Assembly (NCBI RefSeq): GCF_000517105.1 | Contig: NZ_KI912148.1 | Location: 1,172,518-1,236,517 of the forward strand | Reading direction: 5' to 3' | Source: Fischerella sp. PCC 9605 | GTDB taxonomy: Bacteria; Cyanobacteriota; Cyanobacteriia; Cyanobacteriales; Nostocaceae | DNA length: 64,000 nucleotides | Shown here: in pieces, positions 55,937 through 64,000 of the stretch | How the letters are laid out: every line of letters begins with the position of its first letter | How positions within the stretch are numbered: the first letter of the stretch is position 1 | Translations under genes and position numbers: made by a program | Notes under the pieces: model-generated | What the model was told of the DNA's origin: nothing | What the model saw: only the letters and a program-made list of their open reading frames with translations | Databases searched by the model: none

Positions 55937-56356
55937 ATGAATTTGATCAAAAAGATATCGGCTGGATTGCTGTTCTCCTTTGGGTTTTTTTGTCTGATGC
56001 TGGTGGCTGTGGAAACACTGACTTATAACCAAAAGCAAACTCAGCAGGAACAGACAGAGTCAGTGAATGGTATTTTTGGTGGTTTAGCTTTTGGCGTGCC
56101 AGCAGTAGCATATGGAGGATGGCTAGTGTGGGGAATGCGTCAACAACACCAAAAACTGTTAAGCGATCGCCTCCAGTCTACTTTTTATCGCCTGCTCGAA
56201 GAAAATAACGGTAAAATTTCCGTATTATCTTTTGCCAAACAAGCAGAGATAAATGGTGATGAAGCAAAGAGGTATCTAGATGCTAAGGCAAAAGAGTTTA
56301 ATGCCACATTTGACATCAACCCCCAAGGAGGCATTTATTACTACTTTCATATTTAG
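55937..56356 (+). CDS. Two-TM membrane protein with C-terminal helical domain (paralogue 1)
   Basis: 139 residues from ATG 55937. TM1 (SAGLLFSFGFFCLMLVAVE), a short loop, TM2 (GLAFGVPAVAYGGWLVWG), then a cytoplasmic domain resembling a small winged helix (STFYRLLEENNGKISVLSF, YLDAKAKEFNATFDINPQG). It is a close relative of the next gene. Such TM-plus-HTH-like proteins are conserved in cyanobacteria without known function. Confidence 0.75.
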   Translation: MNLIKKISAGLLFSFGFFCLMLVAVETLTYNQKQTQQEQTESVNGIFGGLAFGVPAVAYGGWLVWGMRQQHQKLLSDRLQSTFYRLLEENNGKISVLSFAKQAEINGDEAKRYLDAKAKEFNATFDINPQGGIYYYFHI

Positions 56357-56359
56357 ACG

Positions 56360-56455
56360 CATGTATTTTGTTAGTGGTTGGTAGTTGTTTGGAACGAACA
56401 ACCAACAACAAACAACAAACAACGAACAACAAACAACAGACGCAAGTGAGGAATT
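56360..56455. repeat. STRR3-type repeat (AACAAC) before paralogue 2
   Basis: GTTAGTGGTTGGTAGTTG followed by CAACAACAAACAACAAACAAC units, which could pair with one another. Confidence 0.8.
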
Positions 56456-56941
56456 ATGAAGACTGGTGAAAAATTAGCTGCGGGTTGGCTGCTGACACTT
56501 GGTTTCATGTTTATAACCTTATCAGTTTCAGCGGCAATAGACAAACATAATATGTTGAAACCAATCTCCCCAGGAATAGATAATGAAGCACCAGATTTTC
56601 GCAATCAAGAAGCTCTTTACGCACTTGATTCTACAACTAAACAAGGTTTAATCTTTGGCGTTCCTACTTTAGTATTAGGAGGATGGTTGGCACTAGGATT
56701 ATACCGTCAAAATCGGCAAGATAAAAAGGCAATTGAGCAACAGGTAAACGAACATCTGCAATCAGTTTTTTATCGCATGATCCAAGAAAATCATGGACGT
56801 GTGACTCTTTTAAATTTTGCGATGCAATCTCAACTACCAGCATCAGTTGCTAGACAATATCTTGATGAGCAAGCCAAAATATTCAATGCTAATTATAAGG
56901 TTAGTGAAGAGGGGGGAATTTCTTACCATTTTGACCTTTAA
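56456..56941 (+). CDS. Two-TM membrane protein with C-terminal helical domain (paralogue 2)
   Basis: 161 residues. The same design as the upstream gene: TM1 (AAGWLLTLGFMFITLSVSAA), TM2 (GLIFGVPTLVLGGWLALGLY), and the domain SVFYRMIQENHGRVTLLNFA, YLDEQAKIFNANYKVSEEGG. The shared F.Y.YLD..AK.FNA pattern and similar spacing show a tandem duplication. Probably forms homo- or heterodimers with its neighbour; function unknown. Confidence 0.75.
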   Translation: MKTGEKLAAGWLLTLGFMFITLSVSAAIDKHNMLKPISPGIDNEAPDFRNQEALYALDSTTKQGLIFGVPTLVLGGWLALGLYRQNRQDKKAIEQQVNEHLQSVFYRMIQENHGRVTLLNFAMQSQLPASVARQYLDEQAKIFNANYKVSEEGGISYHFDL

Positions 56942-56961
56942 AGAATAATTTGGCGAACTTT

Positions 56962-57342
56962 ATGACGCAGATTTTTTTGAGCTTAGCAGCTATCTTAGGT
57001 GGTCTTTCTGTTGCCGCAGGTGCTTTTGCTTCCCATGCCTTACGAGAAAGAATGAGTGAGCGATCGCTAGAAATTTTTGAAACAGGCGCTCGTTACCAAA
57101 TGTATCATGCTCTAGCACTGTTAATTGTGGCACTATTACTAAGTCGGCTCGAATCTCCGCCACCTAGCTTGCTAGCAAGTGGGTGGTTATTCATTATTGG
57201 CATTGCAATTTTTTCAGGCAGCTTATATGCTCTGAGTTTAACTGGTATTAAATATTTAGGAGCCATTACACCAGTAGGAGGAGCAGCCTTTATTGCGGGT
57301 TGGGGTGCTTTAGCATTTGCCGCTTGGAATTTGAAGTATTAA
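56962..57342 (+). CDS. DUF423-family membrane protein (YgdD-like)
   Basis: 126 residues from ATG 56962 (an earlier TTG at 56950 is less likely). The family signature GGLSVAAGAFASHALRERMS and four TM helices are present, with GARYQMYHALALLIVALLL and PVGGAAFIAGWGALAFAAW. It follows the two-TM genes on the same strand. Conserved inner-membrane protein of unknown role. Confidence 0.93.
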   Translation: MTQIFLSLAAILGGLSVAAGAFASHALRERMSERSLEIFETGARYQMYHALALLIVALLLSRLESPPPSLLASGWLFIIGIAIFSGSLYALSLTGIKYLGAITPVGGAAFIAGWGALAFAAWNLKY

Positions 57343-57655
57343 GAACTTCCAAAAAATAAATTATCCAGTAGGGTGCGTTACGGCGTTAAGCCTAACGCAC
57401 CACTTAACAGATAAAAGGTGCGTTACGCTGTCGCGTTAACAGAGAATTCATGATTTACTGTAAATGATTCTGAAAAACTCATACTACTAACAAATTAAAC
57501 CCTTAGAATTGAGTTAGGCTTGTAATTATATCAGACTTCTGAAAATAACATAAAAAATTTCATAAAATGACAATCCCGCTAGGAAGCGTGGGTGCTAGAT
57601 TCAGGATGGAAGAGTATCTGAATTAGCAAAATCATCTCCCAAAAGGAGAAAGTAT
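57343..57655. promoter_or_regulatory. Promoter gap of the graspetide gene, with a GTGCGTTA repeat
   Basis: A hairpin-forming repeat GGTGCGTTACGGCGTTAAGCC-TAACGCACC lies at 57369-57399, with a partial second copy after it. The ribosome-binding site GGAG (57645-57648) precedes the ATG at 57656. No gene. Confidence 0.5.
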
Positions 57656-57940
57656 ATGTCTAATAGCAAAAAGCAAGATTTGAATTTATCAGTAGTGCCA
57701 TTCTTTGCCCGCTACTTAGAAGGACAATTATGTGAGGACTTGTCTTCGGAAGAAATGGAAAAAATCACAGGCGGTAGTGAAGTCGTGACAATGAGGTATC
57801 CTTCAGATAATGAGGATAGCAATCCTGTTCCTATGCCACCGAGTTATCCCACACAACCGAATCAACCTATAAACTGGAATCTCCCATCATACCCACATTT
57901 CTCAATTCCCATACCGCCTTTTTGTAGGAAAAGAAAATGA
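57656..57940 (+). CDS. mdnA: Microviridin-type graspetide precursor with atypical core
   Basis: 94 residues. The leader contains PFFARYLEGQ (residues 15-24), the helix recognised by microviridin ATP-grasp ligases (canonical PFFARFLE), and ends in the double glycine ITGG (39-40). The core is TMRYPSDNED (45-54), against the usual TxKYPSDxE(E/D). The ester partners Thr45, Ser50, Asp51 and Glu53 are intact, but the lactam Lys is Arg47. A 40-residue Pro-rich tail with Cys90 and RKRK end follows, absent from classical precursors. Strong GGAG site upstream. The ligase is the next gene. Confidence 0.85.
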   Translation: MSNSKKQDLNLSVVPFFARYLEGQLCEDLSSEEMEKITGGSEVVTMRYPSDNEDSNPVPMPPSYPTQPNQPINWNLPSYPHFSIPIPPFCRKRK

Positions 57941-58008
57941 ATATGTAGGGCTGATATTTTCATTTGCACAGCTTTCCTTTTTTTAGGGCGATCGCATAAA
58001 GCATAAAT

Positions 58009-58983
58009 ATGACAATTTTAATAATTACCCATAGCCGCGATAATGAGAGTATTCCTCTAGTCATGCAAGCGATCGCAAATCAAGGAGGAAAAGCCTTTCG
58101 TTTTGACACAGATCGATTTCCTACAGAAGTACAGTTGGAAGTCTACTACAGCCAGGGATGCGAAAGACAAATTCTCATCGACGGCGATGAGCAATTAGAT
58201 TTGAGTCAGGTGCGTGCAGTATGGTATCGTCGCATTGCGATCGGAGCAAGAATTCCCAAAACTATGGACTTGCAATTGCGACAAGCATCAATTGGTGAAT
58301 CTCGCGTCACCATTATGGGGATGATTGCCAGTATCAAAGGGTTTCACCTCGACCCCGTGCCAAATATTCGCCGCGCTGAAAATAAGCAACTCCAACTGCA
58401 AGTAGCACGGGAATTAGGTATTGACACACCGCGTACTCTGATTACAAACAATCCTCAAGCAGTCAGACAATTTGCCCAGGAATGCAAACAGGGCATAATT
58501 GCAAAAATGCTCTCTTCTTTCGTCATCTATGATGAGCAAGGACGAGATAACGTTGTCTTTACAAATGCAGTTGCACCCGAAGATCTAGAAAATCTTGATG
58601 GACTGCGTTTTTGCCCGATGACATTTCAAGAGCAAGTCCCCAAGACGCTAGAGTTGCGGACAACTATTGTGGGAAAGCGCGTGTTTACTGCTGCGGTTGA
58701 TTCTCAGGCTTTTGAAAAAGCTCGTGATGACTGGCGACGAAAGGGAATTGCCTTACTCGACGCTTGGCAACCCTACCAACTACCTGAGGATGTAGAAGCA
58801 AAACTTCTCAAATTAATGGCTGAATTCGGCTTGAACTATGGAGCAATTGATATTATTTTGACGCCCGACGGACGGCATGTATTTTTAGAAGTCAACCCCG
58901 TCGGGGAATTTTTTTGGTTAGAACGCTGTCCGGGTTTACCAATTTCCCAGGCAATTGCGGAAGTTTTATTGACTCAAGAATAA
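58009..58983 (+). CDS. mdnC: Graspetide ATP-grasp ligase, MdnC/MvdD type (omega-ester forming)
   Basis: 324 residues. It starts ITHSRDNESIPLVMQAI with FRFDTDRFPTE, then LRFCPMTFQEQVPKTLELRT and DIILTPDGRHVFLEVNPVGE, closely following MdnC/MvdD, the enzyme that makes two side-chain lactones in microviridin. The metal-binding end EVNPVGEFFWLE is intact. The lactam-forming partner MdnB/MvdC is not in the window. The 68-bp gap to the precursor suggests one transcript. No dedicated transporter or acetyltransferase gene lies next to it. Confidence 0.92.
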   Translation: MTILIITHSRDNESIPLVMQAIANQGGKAFRFDTDRFPTEVQLEVYYSQGCERQILIDGDEQLDLSQVRAVWYRRIAIGARIPKTMDLQLRQASIGESRVTIMGMIASIKGFHLDPVPNIRRAENKQLQLQVARELGIDTPRTLITNNPQAVRQFAQECKQGIIAKMLSSFVIYDEQGRDNVVFTNAVAPEDLENLDGLRFCPMTFQEQVPKTLELRTTIVGKRVFTAAVDSQAFEKARDDWRRKGIALLDAWQPYQLPEDVEAKLLKLMAEFGLNYGAIDIILTPDGRHVFLEVNPVGEFFWLERCPGLPISQAIAEVLLTQE

Positions 58984-59398
58984 AGACTTTCTACCTAACA
59001 ATATATTTTCTTTGGTGATTAGCTCAAAGTATTTAAACGCGCCCCTACAGTGGTTAGTGGTTAGTTTTTTGCCACTTTTAAAAATGTAGAAATATTGAAG
59101 CGGTATAGAAAGCTTTAAATTAATAGATTTGCAGCAATAATTAATACTGATAATATAGTTATGCCTGATTAAATCGATACTCTACATACGCGTGAAGGGT
59201 ATGAGTAAAGCAGAAGAAGTGATAAAGGTATACCAACGATTAACACAAAAGTATAAATTAATACTAATTTCTTTCTTAAAGACTGAGTACAGAAAAAAGT
59301 CGTGGAGATTGGTATCGATAAGTGATAGTTTGAATAAATAAATTACTGTGTTGCTAATTGTACCAGGAATACTACCGCGATCGCCATTAGGTAACAGA
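58984..59398. other. Gap before the ATPase gene
   Basis: AT-rich, no second precursor peptide seen. A GTG at 59348 (in frame) could be an alternative start of the next gene. Confidence 0.45.
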
Positions 59399-61636
59399 AT
59401 GAACTTAGAGCTAGATAACTATTATCAATGGAGAGAGTGCCTGAGGGCTGATGCACCTAGCTATGTTGAGCGATCGGCAGATCAAGAACTTTTAGAGAAG
59501 TTGAAAATAGGAGAGTATTGTTATGTGTTAAATGCCAGTCAGATGGGTAAATCTAGCTTAATGCTGCGGACAAAACACAAGCTAGAACAACAAGGATTTG
59601 CCTGTGCTGCTATTAGTCTAAAAACCATGAGTCAAGTTTATACTACTTATAATAGCTGGTATGAAGGATTATTTAATGATTTAGCTAATCAATTCAAACT
59701 TTCGGAACAATTTAATTGTAAACTTTGGTGGGATCAACAAAAAGATACGTCTTTAAACAAGCTATTAAATTTCATTGACACAATATTATTGACAGAAATA
59801 AATCACAACAAAATAGTAATTTTATTTGACGAAATAGATATTATTTTTAGAGTTAGATTTAGAGTAGATGATTTTTTTACTTTTATCAGCACTTGTTACC
59901 AACGTCGCACGGTAAAATCAGCATACAATCGTCTCAACTTTGCCCTATTTGGAGTGGCAGCCCTATCTGCCCTCAATACTAAATTAAATATTATTGGTAG
60001 GACAATTGAATTAACTGGCTTTAAACTTTCCGAGACTAAACCTTTAGCCTATGGTTTGCAGTTGGCGAAAAAAGTTAAACACCCTAAAAATGTTTTGAAA
60101 GAAATTTTAAAATGGACTGGTGGTCAACCCTATCTCACTCAAATAATTTGCGGCTTAGTGATTAAATCTAAATTATATATTCATAAGGATCGGGAAGTAG
60201 AGAAAATCGCTACGCTCGTGAATAGACATGTGATTGATAGTTGGGAAACAAAAGATACTCATACACATCTAGAGAATATCCAACTTGTTCTGCTTAGAAA
60301 TAATCCAAGTAAATTCAGACGGCTAAGTTTGTATCAAAAAATTTTGCAGGAGGGAGAAGTAGGAATTAATTATTGTTCAGAAAATAGTCCAGAACAAATA
60401 GAGTTGCAGTTATCAGGTGTGGTAGTTAAAGAGCAAGAAAATTTAAAGTTGTTTAATCAAATTTATAAACATATTTTTAATGAAGAATGGGTGAGCAAGA
60501 ATTTAGCAGAGATACCTCTGCTTTATCACGAAAAACTCTCAAATTGGTTGGCGTCCCAAGAACAAGATGAATCTCAACTTTTATATGGACAAGAATTGGA
60601 AAAAGTATGGAAATGGGCAAAAGAAAAAAACTTGACTGAACAAGAGCGAAATTTCTTGTTAAAAAGCCAATTGTTTGACGCCGTTACCAAAGTGCGTTTA
60701 TGTAGTATCAATAATTATGAATCTGTCGTTCAAGCTGTTTTCTCATGGACTAGAGGAGAAAAAAAGCTGAATGACCTAATTTTGGAACTAGCAAAGTTTC
60801 ATCAACTTCCAGCCGCAGGAAGTGAGGCGATCTGGGTTGATAACTTGGTGCGATCGCATATTCTAGACAATTGGCAAACTCATATTGCAAATCACCCTAT
60901 TGCTGAGTTTCGCCATCAGCTTTTATTAGTTCATATAGAAAAATTAAAAATGGTTGCAGAAAAAGATAAGATAAATATTGCTAAAATATTCCAGGAATGG
61001 ATGCCTGAATTAGAGCAAAAATCTAGCCGTCTTTATAGCCATCTCATTGAAGAAATTCTTTTATGGACAAAACCTAATCTTTATCTTTTAGAAACACTTT
61101 GTCAGCTGATATGTGATTCGCAAACCCCTATACCCACCAATCGTGAAGCAGAATATATCCAGCAACTAGTACAAACCCACTGGATTAGGCAATGGGAAAC
61201 TCAACCAGAGACTCAACCGATTAGAGAAATAAGCGATCGCCTCCTCAAAAATCCAAATTGCGATCCTTTTAGGCTACTGATCCGGTATCGGCAAATTTTA
61301 CGCGAAGAACTATTACTAGAAGATGATTGTCAAGAAGATGAAGAGCTACTAAAAATCAAGCTAGTAGACAAAATTAATGGTAATCTAAGAGTTGCAAATT
61401 TTACTTATGAGCACATATTTAATCTTAGCTGGATTAACCAATCCCTAACAAATATATCACGACCTTATGAACCGAAAAAATTTATTAATTGGTTAGATTC
61501 TCGGCAGAAAGACAAATCACAATTACTCACCGGAGAAGAATTAGAAAAAACTAAAGCTTGGGCAGATACAAACAAAGATTTATTAACAGATAAAGAACGA
61601 GATTTTATTACCTGGAGTATAATAGCAAATTTTTAA
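59399..61636 (+). CDS. AAA-like (AAA_35 type) ATPase with repeated helical modules
   Basis: About 745 residues from ATG 59399. The N-terminal ~300-residue P-loop domain has the family entry SYVERSADQELLEKLKIGEY, a Walker A NASQMGKSSLML, and Walker B IVILFDEIDIIF. C-terminal modules of ~130 residues (W.....L...IC.LI..S...IP....E...I) repeat about three times, with two copies of a linker (LLYGQELEKVWKWA and LLTGEELEKTKAWA). It is probably a scaffold or signal ATPase of the STAND-like type. It ends 9 bp before the next gene, which carries more of the same modules. Confidence 0.75.
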   Translation: MNLELDNYYQWRECLRADAPSYVERSADQELLEKLKIGEYCYVLNASQMGKSSLMLRTKHKLEQQGFACAAISLKTMSQVYTTYNSWYEGLFNDLANQFKLSEQFNCKLWWDQQKDTSLNKLLNFIDTILLTEINHNKIVILFDEIDIIFRVRFRVDDFFTFISTCYQRRTVKSAYNRLNFALFGVAALSALNTKLNIIGRTIELTGFKLSETKPLAYGLQLAKKVKHPKNVLKEILKWTGGQPYLTQIICGLVIKSKLYIHKDREVEKIATLVNRHVIDSWETKDTHTHLENIQLVLLRNNPSKFRRLSLYQKILQEGEVGINYCSENSPEQIELQLSGVVVKEQENLKLFNQIYKHIFNEEWVSKNLAEIPLLYHEKLSNWLASQEQDESQLLYGQELEKVWKWAKEKNLTEQERNFLLKSQLFDAVTKVRLCSINNYESVVQAVFSWTRGEKKLNDLILELAKFHQLPAAGSEAIWVDNLVRSHILDNWQTHIANHPIAEFRHQLLLVHIEKLKMVAEKDKINIAKIFQEWMPELEQKSSRLYSHLIEEILLWTKPNLYLLETLCQLICDSQTPIPTNREAEYIQQLVQTHWIRQWETQPETQPIREISDRLLKNPNCDPFRLLIRYRQILREELLLEDDCQEDEELLKIKLVDKINGNLRVANFTYEHIFNLSWINQSLTNISRPYEPKKFINWLDSRQKDKSQLLTGEELEKTKAWADTNKDLLTDKERDFITWSIIANF

Positions 61637-61645
61637 GGTTTAGCT

Positions 61646-62761
61646 ATGCTTGACGAGCAAGATAAAGAAGATATTTATAACTACATTAAAAGTATTATTA
61701 CAGAATTAGATGAAAAAGTAGATAGACCAAATGTAGTTATTGAAGAAGTTTTATCTTGGACTTCTTTTCATAAATATCTCACCAAAAATGTTTTTGAATT
61801 AATTATCGAATCATCTACATCTTTTATTCCTAGCGGCAAGGAAAGCGAAATAATTGCCAATTTAATTCAAAGTAGATTGATTCAAGATTGGGAATTTCAA
61901 GAAGCATCAGTTCATTTAAGGCAGATTCAAAATGAAATTTTGAAGAGTACACAAAGCAAAACTTTGCTGGAGTTGTACCAGAGAATCTTACAAGAAGACT
62001 ATGTACCTCTTAATGATAGTCAAGAACAACAAGAACTACTGGCATCAGGTTTGGTAAGTATAGAATCAGGAAAGTTGCGAGTTGCTAACCGCATCTACAA
62101 GCAAGTTTTTAATCAAAATTGGATTGATAAAAATCTGTATAAAACTCAAGAAGGCTTTATTGATGCCAATAATGTTGCCAAGGCAGCCCCAGAAAATAAT
62201 ACACCAGAAGGTTCAGAAGATAATGAAAGAAGACCTTCAGAAGTTGCACGAGTGTTCGCATACTTATTCATAGTCATACTGGCTGTCAGTTTTATAAGTT
62301 TATTAGTGTTTTTGATTTTGAAATCATCACAATCTTCATCATCATCTAAGTTTGCTCGCAGTGTCAGCGAATGTCAAAAATTTTCTTACGAACTTGATGA
62401 AGCTCTTAAACAACCTCCAAATAGACTCAAAGTGATTACAAAAGGTCTATCCTGGAAAAAAGAACAGGGAATTAGTTTAAATGAGCAATGCGAAGATTTT
62501 AGGAAAAATGTAGAAAAATCGGGTATTGTTCCGTCTGATATAGAAAATAAATTTAATCAAGTTCTACGCCAAGAAGCACAAACAAAAATTGATACAAATC
62601 AATTAGAAGAAGCTGTAGATATATTGTGTAAGATTAGCGATGAATATGAATATATCGAAGATATAAAAAGTATATTTCAACGGTGGGAATCAACCAGAGG
62701 AAATAAAATACAAAACAAAATCAACCAACTAAAATCTTCTTGCCCTGCTGCCCAATACTAA
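61646..62761 (+). CDS. Membrane-anchored module protein, partner of the upstream ATPase
   Basis: 371 residues. The first ~165 residues match the repeated module of the upstream gene (VVIEEVLSWTSFHKYLTKNV, then LYQRILQEDYVPLNDSQEQQ and LRVANRIYKQVFNQNWI). A linker leads to one TM helix (AYLFIVILAVSFISLLVFLI) and a Ser-rich stretch, then a ~130-residue helical domain. It reads like the C-terminal half of a larger ATPase-module-TM protein now split in two genes. The stop codon TAA is also the left flank of the MITE-like element that follows. Confidence 0.7.
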   Translation: MLDEQDKEDIYNYIKSIITELDEKVDRPNVVIEEVLSWTSFHKYLTKNVFELIIESSTSFIPSGKESEIIANLIQSRLIQDWEFQEASVHLRQIQNEILKSTQSKTLLELYQRILQEDYVPLNDSQEQQELLASGLVSIESGKLRVANRIYKQVFNQNWIDKNLYKTQEGFIDANNVAKAAPENNTPEGSEDNERRPSEVARVFAYLFIVILAVSFISLLVFLILKSSQSSSSSKFARSVSECQKFSYELDEALKQPPNRLKVITKGLSWKKEQGISLNEQCEDFRKNVEKSGIVPSDIENKFNQVLRQEAQTKIDTNQLEEAVDILCKISDEYEYIEDIKSIFQRWESTRGNKIQNKINQLKSSCPAAQY

Positions 62762-62988
62762 GAGGATGTCTAAAAAGTACGTGAAGGGTATATTTTGTCA
62801 TTCTGTAGACGCTTCTGCGGCTTAAGGCAGGGTGCGGAATGCAGTGGAGCGTAGACGCGCAGCGGCTCAAGGCAGAGTAGAATCTCGATTTGGCGTTAAG
62901 TTGTGAGATGCTTCACTACGCTGGCGCTCCGTACCCTACGGGAAGGCTACGCCTACAGCATGACATTTTACACTTCTCAGACATCCTC
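62762..62988. mobile_element. MITE-like element with terminal inverted repeats
   Basis: Ends GAGGATGTCTAAAAAGTAC (62762-62780) and, on the other strand, GAGGATGTCTGAGAAGTGT (from 62988 downward) match at 15 of 19 positions. TAA flanks both sides (62759-62761 and 62989-62991), and the left TAA is the stop codon of the previous gene. The GC-rich interior has no ORF. Length 227 bp. Confidence 0.75.
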
Positions 62989-62991
62989 TAA

Positions 62992-63359
62992 GGATTTAGA
63001 GGTCATTTATAAAGTAAATATTAAGTAGCGCGGCGGTGCGTTACGCGCTGCTTTAACGCAACGCCAGGTGCTACAACGGAACGGCAGGTGCTACCCTGCG
63101 GGAAGCCGCGCTGCGCGCGTCTACAAGTCGGCGAAGCCGCCCTGCGGGCGTCTACGGGAACCTCCGCAACGCACTGGCTCCCCTACAATTTAAGGTTTAC
63201 TAGGGAACTCCAAAAAATAAATCATCCAATGGGAGCATCCCACACAACTTCTTACTCCTTGTCCTCTTTGTCTTCCAAGTTTTGCGAACGATTGAATATT
63301 TTTTTATTTGAAAGTCCTCTAATGGAATGCACCTTGTTTCTTGTCCCCTTTGTAGCGAT
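62992..63359. repeat. GC-rich repeat block upstream/downstream of the partial amt gene
   Basis: Includes CGTTACGCGCTGC, GCAGGTGCTACC and GTCGGCGAAGCCGCCCTGCGG near 63030-63160, similar to blocks at 39180 and 17345. An open frame on the + strand runs through it, but it has no coding character. AT-rich DNA follows to 63359. Confidence 0.55.
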
Positions 63360-64000
63360 CTACAGTTTGTAAAAAAATCCATCGCTACCTACTTTCTCTT
63401 CCTTGGATGATACTCTGATTCCTTTTCTTGCTAATTTAGTTATCTTTTCCCACCAATTCCCTTTCAGCATGATAGACTGATTTTGTTTCATTGAATGTTC
63501 CCAACCATATAGAAATAAACCAACACTAATCCAAACTATTAGACTTGTAATCAATGTAACGCCGCAAACAATTAACCAACCTAGAAGTTGGTAGCCTGTC
63601 TGGATAAAAGGATTATTATGAAAGAAAGGCTGGGTGTTATATACAAGAGATTCTGGTTGACTAAAAAGACCTACAGCAATAGTTCCCCAACCACCACAGA
63701 AAAGGTGAACAGGAATCGCACCTGCTGGATCGTCAATTTTCAGCTTTTCTAAAACTTTTCCCCCTAGAATAACCACGAACCCACTGATAAAACCGATGAA
63801 AGCTCCTCTTGTCATATCTACATAAGCAGAAGAGGCTGTAATTCCTACCAAACCTCCTAAAATCCCATTGATGATTGAGGATAAGCTAGGTTTACCAACA
63901 ATAGCTGGACTACAGATAATAGCCATAGTCCCACCTGTCGCGCCTGCAATTGTAGTTGTGGCAATGATGTGGGGTACGTATTCTAAATTAGTTGTTGAAC
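63360..64000 (-). CDS. amt: Second ammonium transporter, 5' part outside window
   Basis: The visible 213 C-terminal residues (the frame is open to base 64000) carry ATTTIAGATGGT, IINGILGGLVGITASSAYVD, AIPVHLFCGGWGTIAVGLF and a final TM, ending in a ~30-residue tail. The pore His after IPVH is present, so it looks functional. Compared with the other Amt at 50802 its C-terminal tail lacks the [13 protein letters not shown] element. Amt genes often occur in tandem in Nostocales; here they are 11 kb apart. Confidence 0.92.
   Translation of the reverse strand, partial: STTNLEYVPHIIATTTIAGATGGTMAIICSPAIVGKPSLSSIINGILGGLVGITASSAYVDMTRGAFIGFISGFVVILGGKVLEKLKIDDPAGAIPVHLFCGGWGTIAVGLFSQPESLVYNTQPFFHNNPFIQTGYQLLGWLIVCGVTLITSLIVWISVGLFLYGWEHSMKQNQSIMLKGNWWEKITKLARKGIRVSSKEEKVGSDGFFYKL

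Noticed and set aside
63088-63372. 94-codon + strand frame in GC-rich repeats near the window end
   Set aside because: Composition follows the repeat block; no conserved motif.

Overview
The window is chromosomal DNA of a filamentous, probably heterocyst-forming cyanobacterium (order Nostocales). Evidence: many GCGATCGC (HIP1) palindromes; tandem heptanucleotide repeats of the STRR type (TTGGTCA-, CCCCAAT- and CAACAAC-like) in many intergenic gaps; a chlorophyll gene (chlM); sucrose synthase; a cyanobacterial 6S RNA next to purK; the 2-oxoglutarate decarboxylase/succinic semialdehyde dehydrogenase pair that closes the cyanobacterial TCA cycle; a microviridin-type peptide locus. No rRNA, tRNA or CRISPR array was seen.

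Layout. 0-3.2 kb: the 3' part of a secreted-type subtilase, a convergent HTH-ATPase and a decayed M48-like peptidase. 3.3-6.4 kb: the TCA-bypass pair. 6.4-8.7 kb: mostly non-coding. 8.7-14 kb: a nuclease-like/TPR gene split by a frameshift, a rhomboid homologue lacking both catalytic residues, and a Ser/Thr kinase-TPR receptor-like protein with an altered catalytic loop. 14.7-17.2 kb: a penicillin-acylase-family enzyme broken by a late frameshift. 17.2-24.9 kb: an inverted-repeat element, a GYD-domain protein, a zinc-ribbon protein, purK with 6S RNA, a pair of M16 peptidases (one active-type, one inactive-type) and a peptidoglycan-binding protein. 25.1-29.7 kb: a mobile/accessory patch with a decayed IS1-family copy, a NUDIX hydrolase, a MerR-controlled metal-response module with two near-identical operators, an IS982 remnant and gene fragments.

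30-41.6 kb: GH57-family enzyme, Ca2+/H+ antiporter, two small peptidoglycan-binding proteins, sucrose synthase, small unknown proteins and a candidate sRNA with two terminators. 42-49.2 kb: a GT4 glycosyltransferase and a YbhGFSR-like ABC exporter (HlyD adaptor, double-ATPase subunit, permease) with a divergent TetR regulator and a palindromic operator. 49.3-49.8 kb: 3' fragments of two dead genes. 50-57.3 kb: GNAT acetyltransferase, ammonium transporter, purE, nagA, chlM, two tandem paralogous membrane proteins and a DUF423 protein. 57.6-59 kb: a graspetide (microviridin) precursor with one MdnC/MvdD-type ATP-grasp ligase. 59.4-62.8 kb: a two-gene cassette of AAA-like ATPase/repeat-module proteins. 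The window ends with a MITE-like element, GC-rich repeats and the 3' part of a second ammonium transporter.

Three points stand out. First, the graspetide precursor has Arg where microviridins carry the lactam-forming Lys, and only the ester-forming ligase is present, which predicts a lactam-free product with an unusual proline-rich tail. Second, intergenic-type STRR and related repeats have been inserted in frame into at least four, possibly five, unrelated genes. Third, several enzymes look catalytically dead or altered (rhomboid, M16, kinase), alongside several single-base frameshifts.
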